Positions 54,197-64,000 are shown, numbered from the stretch's first letter. The stretch: 64,000 nucleotides of DNA from Maribacter_C sp047345145 (GCF_047345145.1 NZ_JBLFER010000002.1:186001-250000); one strand, 5' to 3'. Translations and numbers: made by a program. Notes: generated by a model not told the origin, from the letters alone.

Positions 54197-54328
54197 CTTA
54201 TAGTGTTTTATATTAATAAATATTGTTTAACAAATTTACAGTTTTTAACAAACATATTGAACTAATTATTTGTTAAGAACCACAACTCGTATTAAAAGAG
54301 TTCTATGTAATTTGCATTAAAAACTAAG

Positions 54329-57300
54329 GTGCTCAAAAATTCTTTCAAAATATACAATGCTTCAGCAGGTTCAGGCAAAACGTATATGCTTGCTAAAGAG
54401 TACCTTAAGATAATTCTTTCCTCAGAAGGTTATCGGCAAATACTGGCGCTTACATTTACCAACAAGGCAGTTAATGAAATGAAAGAGCGTATTCTAAAAA
54501 GTCTCTTTGATTTTAGTAAAACGATAGCACTTGACGACGCCTCATCTTTATTTAAAGATCTCTTGTTAGAATTAAAGATTGAAGCGCCTGAGCTTCAAAA
54601 AAAATCAAAAATCGTCTTAAAGAAGATTTTACATAATTATGCTTTTTTTGACATCTCAACTATTGACAAATTTACACATCGTCTCATACGAACATTTGCC
54701 AAAGACTTGAAAATACCCCAAAATTTTGAAGTGATTTTAGATACCGACTTACTTCTTGATGAAGCAGTCTCAAGGCTTATTAATAAGGCGGGTAGTGATT
54801 CTAAGCTCACAAAAATTCTTATTGATTTTGCACTTGAAAAAATCGATGAAGATAAAAGTTGGGATATAGCTCTTGATCTTAAGCAGGTTGGCAAATTACT
54901 TTTCAATGAAACGGATGCCCGGCATCTTAAAAATTTTGAAACAAAAAAGATTGATGACTTCTTGGTCTTACAAAATACAATTCAATCAAAAATAAAATTT
55001 CTTAAGAAAGAAATGATGAACACTGCGTCAAGAGCTCTTGAACTTATTGATGAAAATGACTTAGACCATTCTGATTTTAAATCGAGCTATTTTCCCAAAT
55101 TTATGCTTAAGATTCAACGAGGAGACTTAAAAATTGATTTTAAACCAGCTTGGAAGCAAAATTTTGGAGCCGAACCTCTTTACGCAACCAAGTGTCAAGA
55201 AGCAAAAAAAATCAAATTAGACAGTTTGCAAACTCAATTTGTATCGCTTTTCGAAACTATTAAAAACCATTGGTCTTCATACCTATTAGCGAAGAATATT
55301 TATCAGAATATTGTTCCCTTAACGGTATTGAATGCAATTCAACAAGAGGTTAAAAAGATTCAAGCAGAAAAAGATCAACTATCAATTTCAGAATTTAATA
55401 CCATCATTTCGAACGAAATAAAAGATCAGCCTGCACCATTTATTTACGAGCGTTTAGGAGAGAAATACCGGCATTACTTTATTGACGAATTTCAAGACAC
55501 CTCTGAAATGCAATGGAATAATCTGATTCCTTTGGTCGATAATGCCTTGTCAAGCGAAATAGGTTCTCTTTTTCTTGTTGGTGATGCTAAACAAGCTATT
55601 TATAGATGGCGAGGTGGGAAAGCAGAACAATTTTTGAATTTGGCTGGTGAGGTGTTAAATCCATTTGTTGTAAAACCCGATATCAAACTCCTTCCTTCTA
55701 ACTATAGAAGTCATGAAGAGATCATCAGATTTAACAATGACTTTTTTACTCGCATCAGTCCCTTTTTCAATAATAAGATCTATGAAACTTTGTATAACGA
55801 AGGCAACAAACAGGAATGTAATTCCTTAAAAAATGGCCTTGTTCAGCTTTCCTTTATTACCGATAAAGATGAGGCCACTATTCACGAACAGTATGGGAAT
55901 GAAGTTTTGAACAAAATAGTTAGTGTAATCGAAAAAAACTATACCTATAAAGATATCTGCATTTTAGTTCGTGGTAATAAGGAAGGGGTACTTCTCGCAA
56001 ATTTCTTGGCACAAGAAAGTATCCCTGTATTATCTTCAGAAAGTCTTTTGCTAGTAAGTAGTGCTAAAGTGCGGTTTTTAGTGAACCTATTGCGCTATCA
56101 AAATCAACCCCAAGATGAAGAAATTGTTTTTGAACTCCTTTCTTTTTTATCTAAAGATGAGCAAGAAAGACATCGATTTATAGGCTCACATTTACAAAAA
56201 ATTGAGCTTCTTTTTCAAACCGTGTACGATTTTGATTTGCTGAGTTTACAAAAAGTTTCTGTTTATGATGGCTTAGAATATGCAATCAAAAAATTTAACC
56301 TGGCACCCGAAGGTGATGCTTACCTTAATTTCTTGATGGATACTGTTCTCGATGTAGAACAGAAAGAAGGAACGGGTATTTCAGTCTTTTTATCTCATTG
56401 GGATAAAAAAAAAGAGAAGCTAAGTATTTCAGCTCCATCAGGCATTGATGCGGTTCAGATTATGACTGTTCACAAGTCAAAAGGATTAGAGTTTGAAATC
56501 GTGATCTTTCCATATGCCAATTCACAGATCTATAAAGAAAAAGATGCTAAATTATGGCTTCCAGTAGACCCAAATGTATTTGAAGGATTTGATGAGGTTT
56601 TGATTAACAAAAAGCAGGAGGTTGTACAATATAACGAACTGGCTGAGCACCTATTTGAAGAAGAAAACACTAGATTAGAACTAGATGCATTTAATGTTTT
56701 GTATGTAGCACTAACTAGAGCCATAAAAGCACTATATGTAATTACAAAAATAGAAGTAAAGCCCAAGCCCATTAATGATCCTAAAAGGTATAGCGATTTG
56801 TTTGTATCCTACTTAAAAGGTAAAGGGATTTGGGAAGAAAGCAAGAACATATATTGTTTTGGAACTTTAGACCACTCTTCAGGAGATAAAAAATCCGAAG
56901 AACAAGAAACAATTAGTTATCAGTATTCTTATAAGGAGAGAGAAGGCTTTAAAATTCTTACAAAATCAGGAGCTCTTTGGGATACAGAACGTGAAAGAGC
57001 CTTGTCAAAAGGAAATCTCATTCATCATATTATGGGTCTTGTTGAAACCGAAAAAGACGTTGAAAATGCTCTCAATTTTATTCTACGGAATGGGAGTATC
57101 ACAATAGAGGAATTGGATTTGATGCGGAAAACGGTTTTGCATATCATTAATCATCCGAAACTTCAACAGTATTACGAAGAAGGCAGTAACATTAAAAACG
57201 AGAAGGATATCATTACCAAAAACGGAAGCATTTTAAGACCAGATCGGGTAGTTATTAAAGAAAAAGGAGCAACTGTAATAGATTATAAAACAGGCAGCAG

Positions 57301-57421
57301 AGATATTCGATACAAAGATCAAATCGATTCTTATGCAGATGCCTTACACGAAATGGGCTATGCCATAGAAAACAAAATCATTATTTATATTAACGAGGAA
57401 ATTACACCAGAATTTATTTAA
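54329..57421 (+). CDS. AddA-like UvrD helicase with C-terminal nuclease
   Basis: 1030 residues from a GTG at 54329. Walker A NASAGSGKT (10-18), motif II YFIDEFQDTS near 383, GDAKQAIYRWRGG, TVHKSKGLEFEIVIFPYA, LYVALTRA. The end has a PD-(D/E)XK nuclease (RPDRVVIKEK through VIDYKTG). This is the ATP-dependent exonuclease/helicase subunit of the AddAB recombination pathway in Bacteroidetes. Its AddB-like partner lies two genes downstream. Confidence 0.88.
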   Translation: MLKNSFKIYNASAGSGKTYMLAKEYLKIILSSEGYRQILALTFTNKAVNEMKERILKSLFDFSKTIALDDASSLFKDLLLELKIEAPELQKKSKIVLKKILHNYAFFDISTIDKFTHRLIRTFAKDLKIPQNFEVILDTDLLLDEAVSRLINKAGSDSKLTKILIDFALEKIDEDKSWDIALDLKQVGKLLFNETDARHLKNFETKKIDDFLVLQNTIQSKIKFLKKEMMNTASRALELIDENDLDHSDFKSSYFPKFMLKIQRGDLKIDFKPAWKQNFGAEPLYATKCQEAKKIKLDSLQTQFVSLFETIKNHWSSYLLAKNIYQNIVPLTVLNAIQQEVKKIQAEKDQLSISEFNTIISNEIKDQPAPFIYERLGEKYRHYFIDEFQDTSEMQWNNLIPLVDNALSSEIGSLFLVGDAKQAIYRWRGGKAEQFLNLAGEVLNPFVVKPDIKLLPSNYRSHEEIIRFNNDFFTRISPFFNNKIYETLYNEGNKQECNSLKNGLVQLSFITDKDEATIHEQYGNEVLNKIVSVIEKNYTYKDICILVRGNKEGVLLANFLAQESIPVLSSESLLLVSSAKVRFLVNLLRYQNQPQDEEIVFELLSFLSKDEQERHRFIGSHLQKIELLFQTVYDFDLLSLQKVSVYDGLEYAIKKFNLAPEGDAYLNFLMDTVLDVEQKEGTGISVFLSHWDKKKEKLSISAPSGIDAVQIMTVHKSKGLEFEIVIFPYANSQIYKEKDAKLWLPVDPNVFEGFDEVLINKKQEVVQYNELAEHLFEEENTRLELDAFNVLYVALTRAIKALYVITKIEVKPKPINDPKRYSDLFVSYLKGKGIWEESKNIYCFGTLDHSSGDKKSEEQETISYQYSYKEREGFKILTKSGALWDTERERALSKGNLIHHIMGLVETEKDVENALNFILRNGSITIEELDLMRKTVLHIINHPKLQQYYEEGSNIKNEKDIITKNGSILRPDRVVIKEKGATVIDYKTGSRDIRYKDQIDSYADALHEMGYAIENKIIIYINEEITPEFI

Positions 57422-57425
57422 GATT

Positions 57426-58619
57426 ATGTACGGAAAAATAAAAGAACATCTACAAGCTGAATTGGACCAGATTAAGGAAGACGGACTTTACAAATCTGAG
57501 CGAATCATTACTTCTCCGCAAGGTGCCGTTATTAAAATTTCTACCGGTGAAGAAGTCATTAATTTTTGTGCAAATAACTATTTGGGGCTTTCATCGCATC
57601 CTGAGGTAGTTCAAGCTGCCAAAGATGCTATGGATACCCATGGTTTTGGAATGTCATCAGTTCGTTTCATATGTGGTACACAAGATATTCATAAAGAGTT
57701 AGAACAAAAGATTGCAGATTTCTACGGAACTGAGGATACCATACTATACGCGGCAGCATTTGATGCTAATGGTGGCGTATTCGAACCGCTCTTAACCGCT
57801 GAAGATGCTATTATCTCTGACTCTCTGAATCATGCTTCAATTATAGATGGAGTTAGATTGTGCAAAGCAAAACGATATCGCTATCAGAATAGTAATATGG
57901 AAGATTTGGAGAAACAACTACAGCAAGCGAATACCGATAATGCCCGCTTCAAAATTATCGTAACCGATGGCGTTTTCTCTATGGATGGATTAGTTGCTCC
58001 ATTAGACAAAATTTGCGACCTCGCAGACCAATATGACGCCATGGTCATGATAGACGAATGTCATGCCACCGGATTCATTGGCAAAACCGGGAGAGGCACC
58101 CTAGAAGAAAAGAATGTTATGAATCGTATTGATATCATAACAGGAACGTTAGGTAAAGCCATGGGGGGAGCAATGGGAGGTTACACAACGGGGAAAAAGG
58201 AAATTATCGAAATCTTAAGACAACGTTCAAGGCCCTATCTGTTTTCAAACTCGTTAGCACCTGCCATCGTCGGTGCATCTATAAAGGTCTTCGATATGTT
58301 AAAAACAGATACCAGCCTACGCGATACACTCCAAAGAAATACTGATTACTTTAAAAAAGGAATGAAAGACGCAGGCTTTGATATTATTGACGGAGAATCT
58401 GCGATTGTACCCGTAATGCTCTATGATGCCAAACTTGCGCAGAAAATGGCTAACATGTTGTTAGAGAGAGGAATTTATGTAATTGGCTTCTTTTATCCGG
58501 TTGTTCCCAAGGAAAAAGCGCGTATTCGAGTGCAATTATCAGCCGCACATAAAATCGAACATTTGGATAAGGCAATTCGTGCGTTTATTGAAGTAGGTAA
58601 CATACTAAAAATCGTTTAA
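57426..58619 (+). CDS. kbl: Glycine C-acetyltransferase (2-amino-3-ketobutyrate CoA ligase)
   Basis: 397 residues. PLP enzyme of the alpha-oxoamine synthase family, full length. CANNYLGLSSHPEV at the start, SLNHASIIDG, and the PLP lysine 244 in TGTLGKAMGG. Cleaves 2-amino-3-ketobutyrate to glycine and acetyl-CoA in threonine breakdown; the dehydrogenase partner (tdh) is not in the window. Starts 4 nt after the AddA-like gene. Confidence 0.92.
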   Translation: MYGKIKEHLQAELDQIKEDGLYKSERIITSPQGAVIKISTGEEVINFCANNYLGLSSHPEVVQAAKDAMDTHGFGMSSVRFICGTQDIHKELEQKIADFYGTEDTILYAAAFDANGGVFEPLLTAEDAIISDSLNHASIIDGVRLCKAKRYRYQNSNMEDLEKQLQQANTDNARFKIIVTDGVFSMDGLVAPLDKICDLADQYDAMVMIDECHATGFIGKTGRGTLEEKNVMNRIDIITGTLGKAMGGAMGGYTTGKKEIIEILRQRSRPYLFSNSLAPAIVGASIKVFDMLKTDTSLRDTLQRNTDYFKKGMKDAGFDIIDGESAIVPVMLYDAKLAQKMANMLLERGIYVIGFFYPVVPKEKARIRVQLSAAHKIEHLDKAIRAFIEVGNILKIV

Positions 58620-58667
58620 GTGCGTTATTTCACCTGCCAAATGCAATAAAAAAAATAACATATTGAT

Positions 58668-58698
58668 TTTGTTAATAATTTTTAACAAGTTACATTTG
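58668..58698 (+). promoter_or_regulatory. Complete Bacteroidetes promoter of the OmpA gene
   Basis: TTTG at 58668-58671, 19-nt spacer, TACATTTG at 58691-58698, then 34 nt to the ATG at 58733. Spacing and both boxes match the Bacteroidetes consensus, as expected for an abundant outer membrane protein. Confidence 0.75.
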
Positions 58699-58732
58699 CA
58701 GCTAATAAACACTTAAACTTAAATTTTTAAAC

Positions 58733-60097
58733 ATGAAACATCTTAGCAAATTAATGGCTGTTGCCCTATTATTCGTAGGTTTTAGCAGTATTCAAGCGCA
58801 AGACGAGAATAACCCTTGGCAAGTAAGTTTTGGGGTTAATGCCATTGACGTTTATCCTACTGGGGATGTAAGTTCATTTGGTAACGAGTTCTTCAACGCT
58901 AATGATCACTGGAATATTCTTCCTTCAATTTCTGCAATCAGCGTTTCTAAGTCAGTTGGTGACGGATTTGCTGTCGGAGTTAGAGGTTCTTTAAACAGAA
59001 TCAGCAAATTAGGTGATGTAGCAATTGATGATATTTCTCACTATGCTATTGATGGAACAATCAAATACAATTTCCTTAAAAACAAAAAGTTCGATCCATT
59101 CCTAGAAGTAGGTGGTGGTTATACTTGGCTTAATGAAATTGGTGCAGGTACAGTAAACGGTGGTGTTGGTTTTAACTTGTGGTTTACAGAAAATGTTGGC
59201 CTTACCTTACAAACTACCTACAAACATGCATTTGAAGATTATAATATAAATGTTGGAAATGCAACTTTCCCAGCACATTGGCAACATTTAGTTGGTATCG
59301 CTGTAAAATTTGGTGGTACTGATACTGACGGTGATGGTATCTACGATAAAGACGATGCTTGTCCAGAAGTTGCTGGTCTAGAGGCTTTCAATGGTTGTCC
59401 TGATGCGGACGGCGATGGTATCGAAGACAGTAAAGATAGCTGTCCAAACCAAGCTGGTTCTAAAGAAATGAACGGTTGTCCTGATGCTGATGGTGACGGA
59501 GTAGCTGATAAAGATGATGCTTGTCCTAATGAAGCTGGTCTTGCTGCTTTAGCGGGTTGTCCTGATGCTGACGGCGACGGAGTAGCTGACAAAGATGATG
59601 AATGTCCAAATGAAGCTGGTCCATCTGAAAACAAAGGATGTCCATGGGCTGATAAAGATGGAGATAGCGTTTTAGATAAAGATGATAAGTGTCCAGACGT
59701 TGCTGGTACTGTTGCTAATAACGGTTGTCCTGAAGTAACTGTTGAGGTTCAAAAGCAATTGAATGACTATGCTAAAACAATCTTATTCGATTCTGGTAAG
59801 TCATCTATCAAAGCTGAGTCAACTGGAGTAATGGTTGATATCATTAGAATCTTAGCTGAGTATCCTACTGCTAAATTCTCAGTAGAAGGTCACACAGATA
59901 GTCAAGGACCTGCTGCTAGCAATCAGAAACTTTCTGAGTCAAGAGCAAATGCAGTTCGTGATTTCTTAATCGGTGAAGGAATTGGTGCAGATAGATTATC
60001 TGCTGCTGGATACGGTGAAGATAAGCCTATTGCCACCAACAAAACTAGAGCTGGTAGAAAAGAGAACAGAAGAGTTGAAATCAACTTAATCAAATAA
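58733..60097 (+). CDS. OmpA-family porin with TSP type-3 repeats
   Basis: 454 residues. Signal peptide, N-terminal beta-barrel (about 25-190), five or so calcium-binding thrombospondin type-3 repeats (DTDGDGIYDKDDACPEVAG, repeated to about 335), and a peptidoglycan-binding OmpA domain (ILFDSGKSSIKAES, VEGHTDSQGP, AGRKENRRVEINL). Major outer membrane protein of the Bacteroidetes type. It has its own promoter and terminator. Confidence 0.92.
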   Translation: MKHLSKLMAVALLFVGFSSIQAQDENNPWQVSFGVNAIDVYPTGDVSSFGNEFFNANDHWNILPSISAISVSKSVGDGFAVGVRGSLNRISKLGDVAIDDISHYAIDGTIKYNFLKNKKFDPFLEVGGGYTWLNEIGAGTVNGGVGFNLWFTENVGLTLQTTYKHAFEDYNINVGNATFPAHWQHLVGIAVKFGGTDTDGDGIYDKDDACPEVAGLEAFNGCPDADGDGIEDSKDSCPNQAGSKEMNGCPDADGDGVADKDDACPNEAGLAALAGCPDADGDGVADKDDECPNEAGPSENKGCPWADKDGDSVLDKDDKCPDVAGTVANNGCPEVTVEVQKQLNDYAKTILFDSGKSSIKAESTGVMVDIIRILAEYPTAKFSVEGHTDSQGPAASNQKLSESRANAVRDFLIGEGIGADRLSAAGYGEDKPIATNKTRAGRKENRRVEINLIK

Positions 60098-60126
60098 GTA
60101 GATTATAATACTTCATTTCATAAAAC

Positions 60127-60156
60127 AAAAGCCTCGCAATTGCGAGGCTTTTTTTA
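60127..60156 (+). terminator. Intrinsic terminator after OmpA porin
   Basis: AAAAGCCTCGC, loop AATT, GCGAGGCTTTTTTT. Confidence 0.92.
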
Positions 60157-60165
60157 TTTTAGACT

Positions 60166-62916
60166 ATGCAGAGTTTTTTAGAAGAGCTTGTACTAAAAAT
60201 TAGGAAAGAACACGATAGCCTTGAAAATCTAATCTTTGTTTTACCAAGTAAACGTGCTGGAACATTTTTAAGAAATTCTTTAGCCAATTCCTCGCAAAAG
60301 ACATCATTTGCGCCCGAAATTTATAGTATCGAAAGTTTTATAGAAAAGATCTCAGGGCTTAGCTATGCATCGAATACAGATCAGCTTTTCGAACTTTATT
60401 CTACATACTTAAAAATAACTAGAAAAGAACAAGAGAGCTTTTACTCTTTCTCAAATTGGGGTCAAACATTACTTCAAGATTTTAACGAAATCGATCGTTA
60501 TTTAATTGATGCTGAACAGTTATTTTCAAATCTGTCTGCAATTCAAGAAATAAGTGTCTGGTCTCCAGAGACAAAAAAGACCCAGATGATGCAAGATTAT
60601 CTCAACTTCTGGAATAATCTTTTTGAGCTATACACGAACTTTAATTCGTGCCTATTAGAACAAGGGCTAGGTCATCAGGGACTTGTTTATCGACAGGCTA
60701 ATCAAGAACTCTCCAACTATCTTAAAAACAATCAGAATAAAATACATGTTTTCATTGGATTCAATGCTTTAAATACAGCTGAAAGTAAAATCATTCAATC
60801 TATTTTAAGCACTACAAAAGCAGAAATTTATTGGGATACGGACTCCTACTTTTTGAATGACCCTATTCACGATGCTGGCTTTTTCATTCGAGAACATCAA
60901 AAATCATGGCCTTACTTTCAAAACCATCCACTTGAAGGGATTAGCAATCATTATAGTTCAGAAAAGAATATTCAAATTACAGGAGTTCCGAAAAATGTTT
61001 CTCAAGCAAAGTACGTAGGCGACCTTCTTCTTAAAATAAAAACGGCCCAACCTGAAACCTTAAAAAATACAGCTGTTGTTTTAGCAGATGAAACGCTTCT
61101 AAATCCAATTCTAAATGCAATTCCTCAAGAAATAGATGCAGTAAATATCACTATGGGGTATCCATTGGATAAAACGCCCTTGGCTAGTTTGTTTTTACAA
61201 TTTATAGACCTATATATAAATAGAGATAGTCAAGGTTGGTTCTATCAAAATGTTCTTTCCTTTATATCACATCCGTACATTCATCAACTTCTGAATAATT
61301 CGGATTCAGAAGAGAATATCGACCTGAAAGCAACTATAAAGCTTAGAAACTGGACCTACATTACCGTTGCTAAACTAGAAGCTTTTGCCCAGGAAAATGC
61401 TATGCTCGAGTTGCTCTTTTTCGATCAACAGTTATCCCCAGAAAAATTTGTAGAGCAATGTCTTAAAATAATTGTGCAACTGAAGACAAAACTTCAAGAT
61501 AGCGGTACTGCTTTGACCTTGGAATATCTATATCGCTTCTATACACTTTTTAATCAAATACTTGAACTGGTAAAAAAACATTCTTTTATTAACGATTTAA
61601 AATCACTTAAGAGCCTTTACAAAGAATTGCTGTCCTCCGAGACTGTTGATTTCAAAGGTGATCCGTTAGAAGGTCTTCAAATCATGGGAATGTTAGAAAG
61701 CAGAAATCTAGACTTTGAAACTGTAATCATTACTTCCGTTAATGAAGGTATTCTACCTTCCGGAAAATCAAACAATTCATTCATTCCGTTTGATCTTAAA
61801 ACGAGTTTAGGATTACCTACTTATAAAGAAAAGGATGCTGTTTATACCTATCACTTTTATAGACTGCTACAGCGAGCGAAGAATATCCATATAATTTATA
61901 ATACAGAACCTGATGTGCTGGAAGGTGGAGAGAAAAGTCGCCTTATTTCACAATTACAAACTGACCCTAATAAAGAAAAAGATATTAGTTCTAAAGTTGC
62001 TACTCCAAATATAGAACCTGTCATTCATTTTTTAGAAAATTTCAAAAAAGATAAAGCCCTAATGCAGCTGATTCAAGCTCACGCCTCCAAAGGTTTTTCC
62101 CCCACGTCATTAAGTAATTATATTAGAAACCCTATTGATTTTTATAAACGAAATCTACTGGAAATTAATGACACTCTTGAAGTGGAGGAGACTGTGGCCG
62201 CAAATACTTTTGGAACAATTGTTCACGATACTCTTGAAGAGTTATATACACCATTTATTGGGAAGTACTTATCGCATGATGGCCTCACCATTGCCAAATC
62301 AAAAATTCCAAACTTGGTAAAAGCGCATTTTGCAAAAAGTTATATTGATGGAGATATTAGTCGTGGTAAAAATCTAATTGCCTATAATGTGATCGTTAGA
62401 TATTTGGAAAATTACCTAGGTATGGAAATTGAGGAGGCAAATGGTCATCAAATTAAGATTCTCGGCATCGAGGAAAAATTAAGTATTACCCTCAACATCC
62501 CTGAAATAAACTTTCCTATCAACTTAAAGGGGAAACTTGACCGAATTGATGAGAAAGATGGCATGCTCAGAATTATCGATTACAAGACGGGAAAAGTAGA
62601 ATCAAAAAACGTTGAGATTGTCAGCTGGGATGAAATAACAGCCGAATACGATTACAGCAAAGCGTTTCAATTATTGTGCTACGCACTAATGTACAATAGG
62701 GATAACGCTATTATAAACATTGAATCAGGAATCGTATCCTTCAAAAATCTAAATGCGGGACTTTTGAAATTTGCAACAAAAGACAAAAGAGCTAGAGGGG
62801 CAAACAAAGATGATAGTATTACTCAAGAAACACTTTTTCAATTTCAAGAAGAGCTAAAAAAGCTCATCTTAGAAATATGTAATCCTGAAACTCCGTTTAC
62901 GGAAAAAGAAGTCTAA
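60166..62916 (+). CDS. AddB-like PD-(D/E)XK nuclease
   Basis: 916 residues. N-terminal inactivated-helicase-like region (FVLPSKRAGTFLRNSLA, then YSIESFIEKIS) and a C-terminal PD-(D/E)XK nuclease near 786-815 (LKGKLDRIDEKDGMLRIIDYKTGK). The four cysteines of the classic AddB iron-sulfur site are not evident. It pairs with the AddA-like gene at 54329 but is separated by kbl and ompA. It converges with the SDR gene with a 4-nt overlap. Confidence 0.85.
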   Translation: MQSFLEELVLKIRKEHDSLENLIFVLPSKRAGTFLRNSLANSSQKTSFAPEIYSIESFIEKISGLSYASNTDQLFELYSTYLKITRKEQESFYSFSNWGQTLLQDFNEIDRYLIDAEQLFSNLSAIQEISVWSPETKKTQMMQDYLNFWNNLFELYTNFNSCLLEQGLGHQGLVYRQANQELSNYLKNNQNKIHVFIGFNALNTAESKIIQSILSTTKAEIYWDTDSYFLNDPIHDAGFFIREHQKSWPYFQNHPLEGISNHYSSEKNIQITGVPKNVSQAKYVGDLLLKIKTAQPETLKNTAVVLADETLLNPILNAIPQEIDAVNITMGYPLDKTPLASLFLQFIDLYINRDSQGWFYQNVLSFISHPYIHQLLNNSDSEENIDLKATIKLRNWTYITVAKLEAFAQENAMLELLFFDQQLSPEKFVEQCLKIIVQLKTKLQDSGTALTLEYLYRFYTLFNQILELVKKHSFINDLKSLKSLYKELLSSETVDFKGDPLEGLQIMGMLESRNLDFETVIITSVNEGILPSGKSNNSFIPFDLKTSLGLPTYKEKDAVYTYHFYRLLQRAKNIHIIYNTEPDVLEGGEKSRLISQLQTDPNKEKDISSKVATPNIEPVIHFLENFKKDKALMQLIQAHASKGFSPTSLSNYIRNPIDFYKRNLLEINDTLEVEETVAANTFGTIVHDTLEELYTPFIGKYLSHDGLTIAKSKIPNLVKAHFAKSYIDGDISRGKNLIAYNVIVRYLENYLGMEIEEANGHQIKILGIEEKLSITLNIPEINFPINLKGKLDRIDEKDGMLRIIDYKTGKVESKNVEIVSWDEITAEYDYSKAFQLLCYALMYNRDNAIINIESGIVSFKNLNAGLLKFATKDKRARGANKDDSITQETLFQFQEELKKLILEICNPETPFTEKEV

Positions 62917-63632
62917 CCCATTTTTTTATCTGGTCGCGTAGGGCGCACTTCTATTTTACTTGGTAAGGTTCTCGGATGCATTTTGAGCAGGTCTAAAACT
63001 AACTCTCCAATATCCTCTGGTTGAATTTTCCAAGCGTCTTTTTCCGAAGGGTCATTATCGTTAAAATGTGTTGCTACAGACCCTGGCATTATGGTAGAAA
63101 CCTTCACATCGTACTTTCTTAAATCTAACATCGCAGCCTGAGTAAAACCTACAACTCCAAATTTAGTTGCATTATACCCCGCTCCTGAAGCAAAGAAATT
63201 GGTTCCGGCTAAACTGGCTAGTGTTATATAATATCCTTTTGATTTTTTCAAAGCCTGAACGGAAGCTTTCAAGGTGTGAAAAACGCCACTTAGATTCGTG
63301 TCTATCATTTGATGCCATTGCGTTGCTGACATTTCATCAACGGGAGCAAAATGTCCCACACCAGCATTGGCAAGAACAACATCTACCTGTCCCCAGGTAT
63401 TTAAAATCTTCTGAATGGCCTCCTTCTCATCATTAAGCGCAACAACATCAGATTGAAGAGCCAGTACGTTCTCCGACCCCCCTAAATATTGAGCGGCAGT
63501 TTCTACCGTTTTCAAGGTTCTGCCGCTTATGGCAACTTTCATTCCAGCAGCAACTAGTTTTTTAGCTACTCCAAATCCGATTCCTTTAGAACCTCCTGTA
63601 ATATAGGCCACTTTACCTTTTAAATCTTGCAT
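62913..63632 (-). CDS. Short-chain dehydrogenase/reductase
   Basis: 239 residues. NAD(P)-binding ITGGSKGIGFG, NAG in VLANAGVGH, catalytic YNATK (Tyr/Lys) and the Ser in TLASLAG. Substrate unknown. It lies 3 nt downstream of the Gfo/Idh/MocA gene and may be in its operon. Confidence 0.9.
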   Translation of the reverse strand: MQDLKGKVAYITGGSKGIGFGVAKKLVAAGMKVAISGRTLKTVETAAQYLGGSENVLALQSDVVALNDEKEAIQKILNTWGQVDVVLANAGVGHFAPVDEMSATQWHQMIDTNLSGVFHTLKASVQALKKSKGYYITLASLAGTNFFASGAGYNATKFGVVGFTQAAMLDLRKYDVKVSTIMPGSVATHFNDNDPSEKDAWKIQPEDIGELVLDLLKMHPRTLPSKIEVRPTRPDKKMG

Positions 63633-63635
63633 GTA

Positions 63636-64000
63636 TTATAATTTAGGCTCCCAACCCGGTTGATATTCCCTTTTCCAGCTCTTCATTGCCTTTTCATTAT
63701 TTAGAACCTTTCCAGTACTTGTATCAATCTTAAGAGTTTCTCCAGCATCTTGCGCCATGTTTCCTAAATGACATAACATGGTCGAAATGCTTGCATCATT
63801 AATTTCGGCATGAAGGTTTTTATCCTCACGGATTGCATCAAAGAAGTTGCCCACATGTGAAACGTCTAACCCGCCTTCACCTCTGGTATTGGTAGTTGCA
63901 CTTGCTGATTTCTCAAATTCAAATTTTATGGGGTTTCCCTGTAAATCGTATAATTTATAGTAATTGCGGTCTAGTTGAATAGAGCCTTTGCTACCATAAA
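63636..64000 (-). CDS. Gfo/Idh/MocA family oxidoreductase (partial, N-terminus beyond window)
   Basis: The C-terminal 120 residues are visible (HVGNFFDAIREDKNLHAEI, STMLCHLGNMAQ, ending REYQPGWEPKL). The frame stays open to the right edge. The pattern is that of Bacteroidetes sugar-type Gfo/Idh/MocA dehydrogenases, many of which are exported. The NAD-binding half lies outside the window. Confidence 0.85.
   Translation of the reverse strand, partial: YGSKGSIQLDRNYYKLYDLQGNPIKFEFEKSASATTNTRGEGGLDVSHVGNFFDAIREDKNLHAEINDASISTMLCHLGNMAQDAGETLKIDTSTGKVLNNEKAMKSWKREYQPGWEPKL

Noticed and set aside
59341..59634. Antisense frame over the thrombospondin-3 repeats
   Set aside because: Its repeats follow from the repeats of the ompA gene on the other strand.

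Overview
The window reads as chromosome from a member of the Flavobacteriaceae (Bacteroidetes), probably marine. Grounds: low GC, promoters of the TAnnTTTG type with little Shine-Dalgarno signal, a type IX secretion sorting domain, the acpP-fabF-rnc-IPExxxVDY-pyk gene order, a complete Bat (Bacteroides aerotolerance) operon, an OmpA protein with thrombospondin-3 repeats, and a long Bacteroidetes-type amidophosphoribosyltransferase. I saw no rRNA, tRNA, CRISPR, prophage or insertion sequence. Genus cannot be fixed from the sequence alone.

Layout. 1-3283 (minus) is an alpha-2-macroglobulin lipoprotein cut by the window edge. 3635-7723 (plus) holds a CAP-domain lipoprotein, 3-hydroxyanthranilate dioxygenase, a DUF1304 membrane protein, two NTF2-like secreted proteins and an ALDH7-type dehydrogenase. 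7724-8689 is mostly non-coding but holds a 43-residue membrane peptide gene with its own terminator. 8690-10199 encodes an OmpA protein and a membrane-anchored helix-hairpin-helix protein. 10271-14364 (minus) has an acyl-ACP desaturase and a three-gene set: SPFH/GYF protein, zinc-ribbon protein, phosphoesterase. 14548-18234 is a 1228-residue type IX cargo protein with BNR repeats. 18366-22595 holds sugar and redox metabolism genes and an AlbA-domain protein.

22951-32017 is the Bat operon: moxR, DUF58, a DUF4381-like protein with an unusual C-terminal domain, batA, batB, batC, batD, batE. It is followed by a bicarbonate/anion module (small exported protein, SulP, beta-carbonic anhydrase, second SulP). 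36769-45167 is mixed housekeeping: pheS, a CYTH protein, dinB, a cupredoxin-like protein, an AhpD-like protein with an AraC regulator, and a PAS protein. 43725-48073 (minus) is the fatty-acid/RNase III/pyruvate kinase block. 48235-52484 (plus) is purN, an RNase H with viroplasmin domain, a PfkB kinase and a PurF-like enzyme. 53588-54196 (minus) is superoxide dismutase. 54329-62916 (plus) has an AddA-like helicase-nuclease, kbl, a major OmpA porin and an AddB-like nuclease. The window closes on a short-chain dehydrogenase and the 3' part of a Gfo/Idh/MocA oxidoreductase.

The most striking signal is at 52590-53504, between the purF-like gene and sod. Four copies of a ~70-nt unit each have a nearly invariant 40-nt core, a TAnnTTTG-like box directly upstream and an intrinsic terminator hairpin whose stem changes in compensatory fashion between copies. 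This looks like a tandem family of small RNAs in two subtypes (1+4 and 2+3). I cannot tell from sequence whether the family is already catalogued. Other points of interest are a GTGTAATTCATCGA-type element before three exported-protein genes, a REP-like palindrome that supplies the last 19 residues of PurN, and a beta-carbonic anhydrase sandwiched between two SulP transporters.
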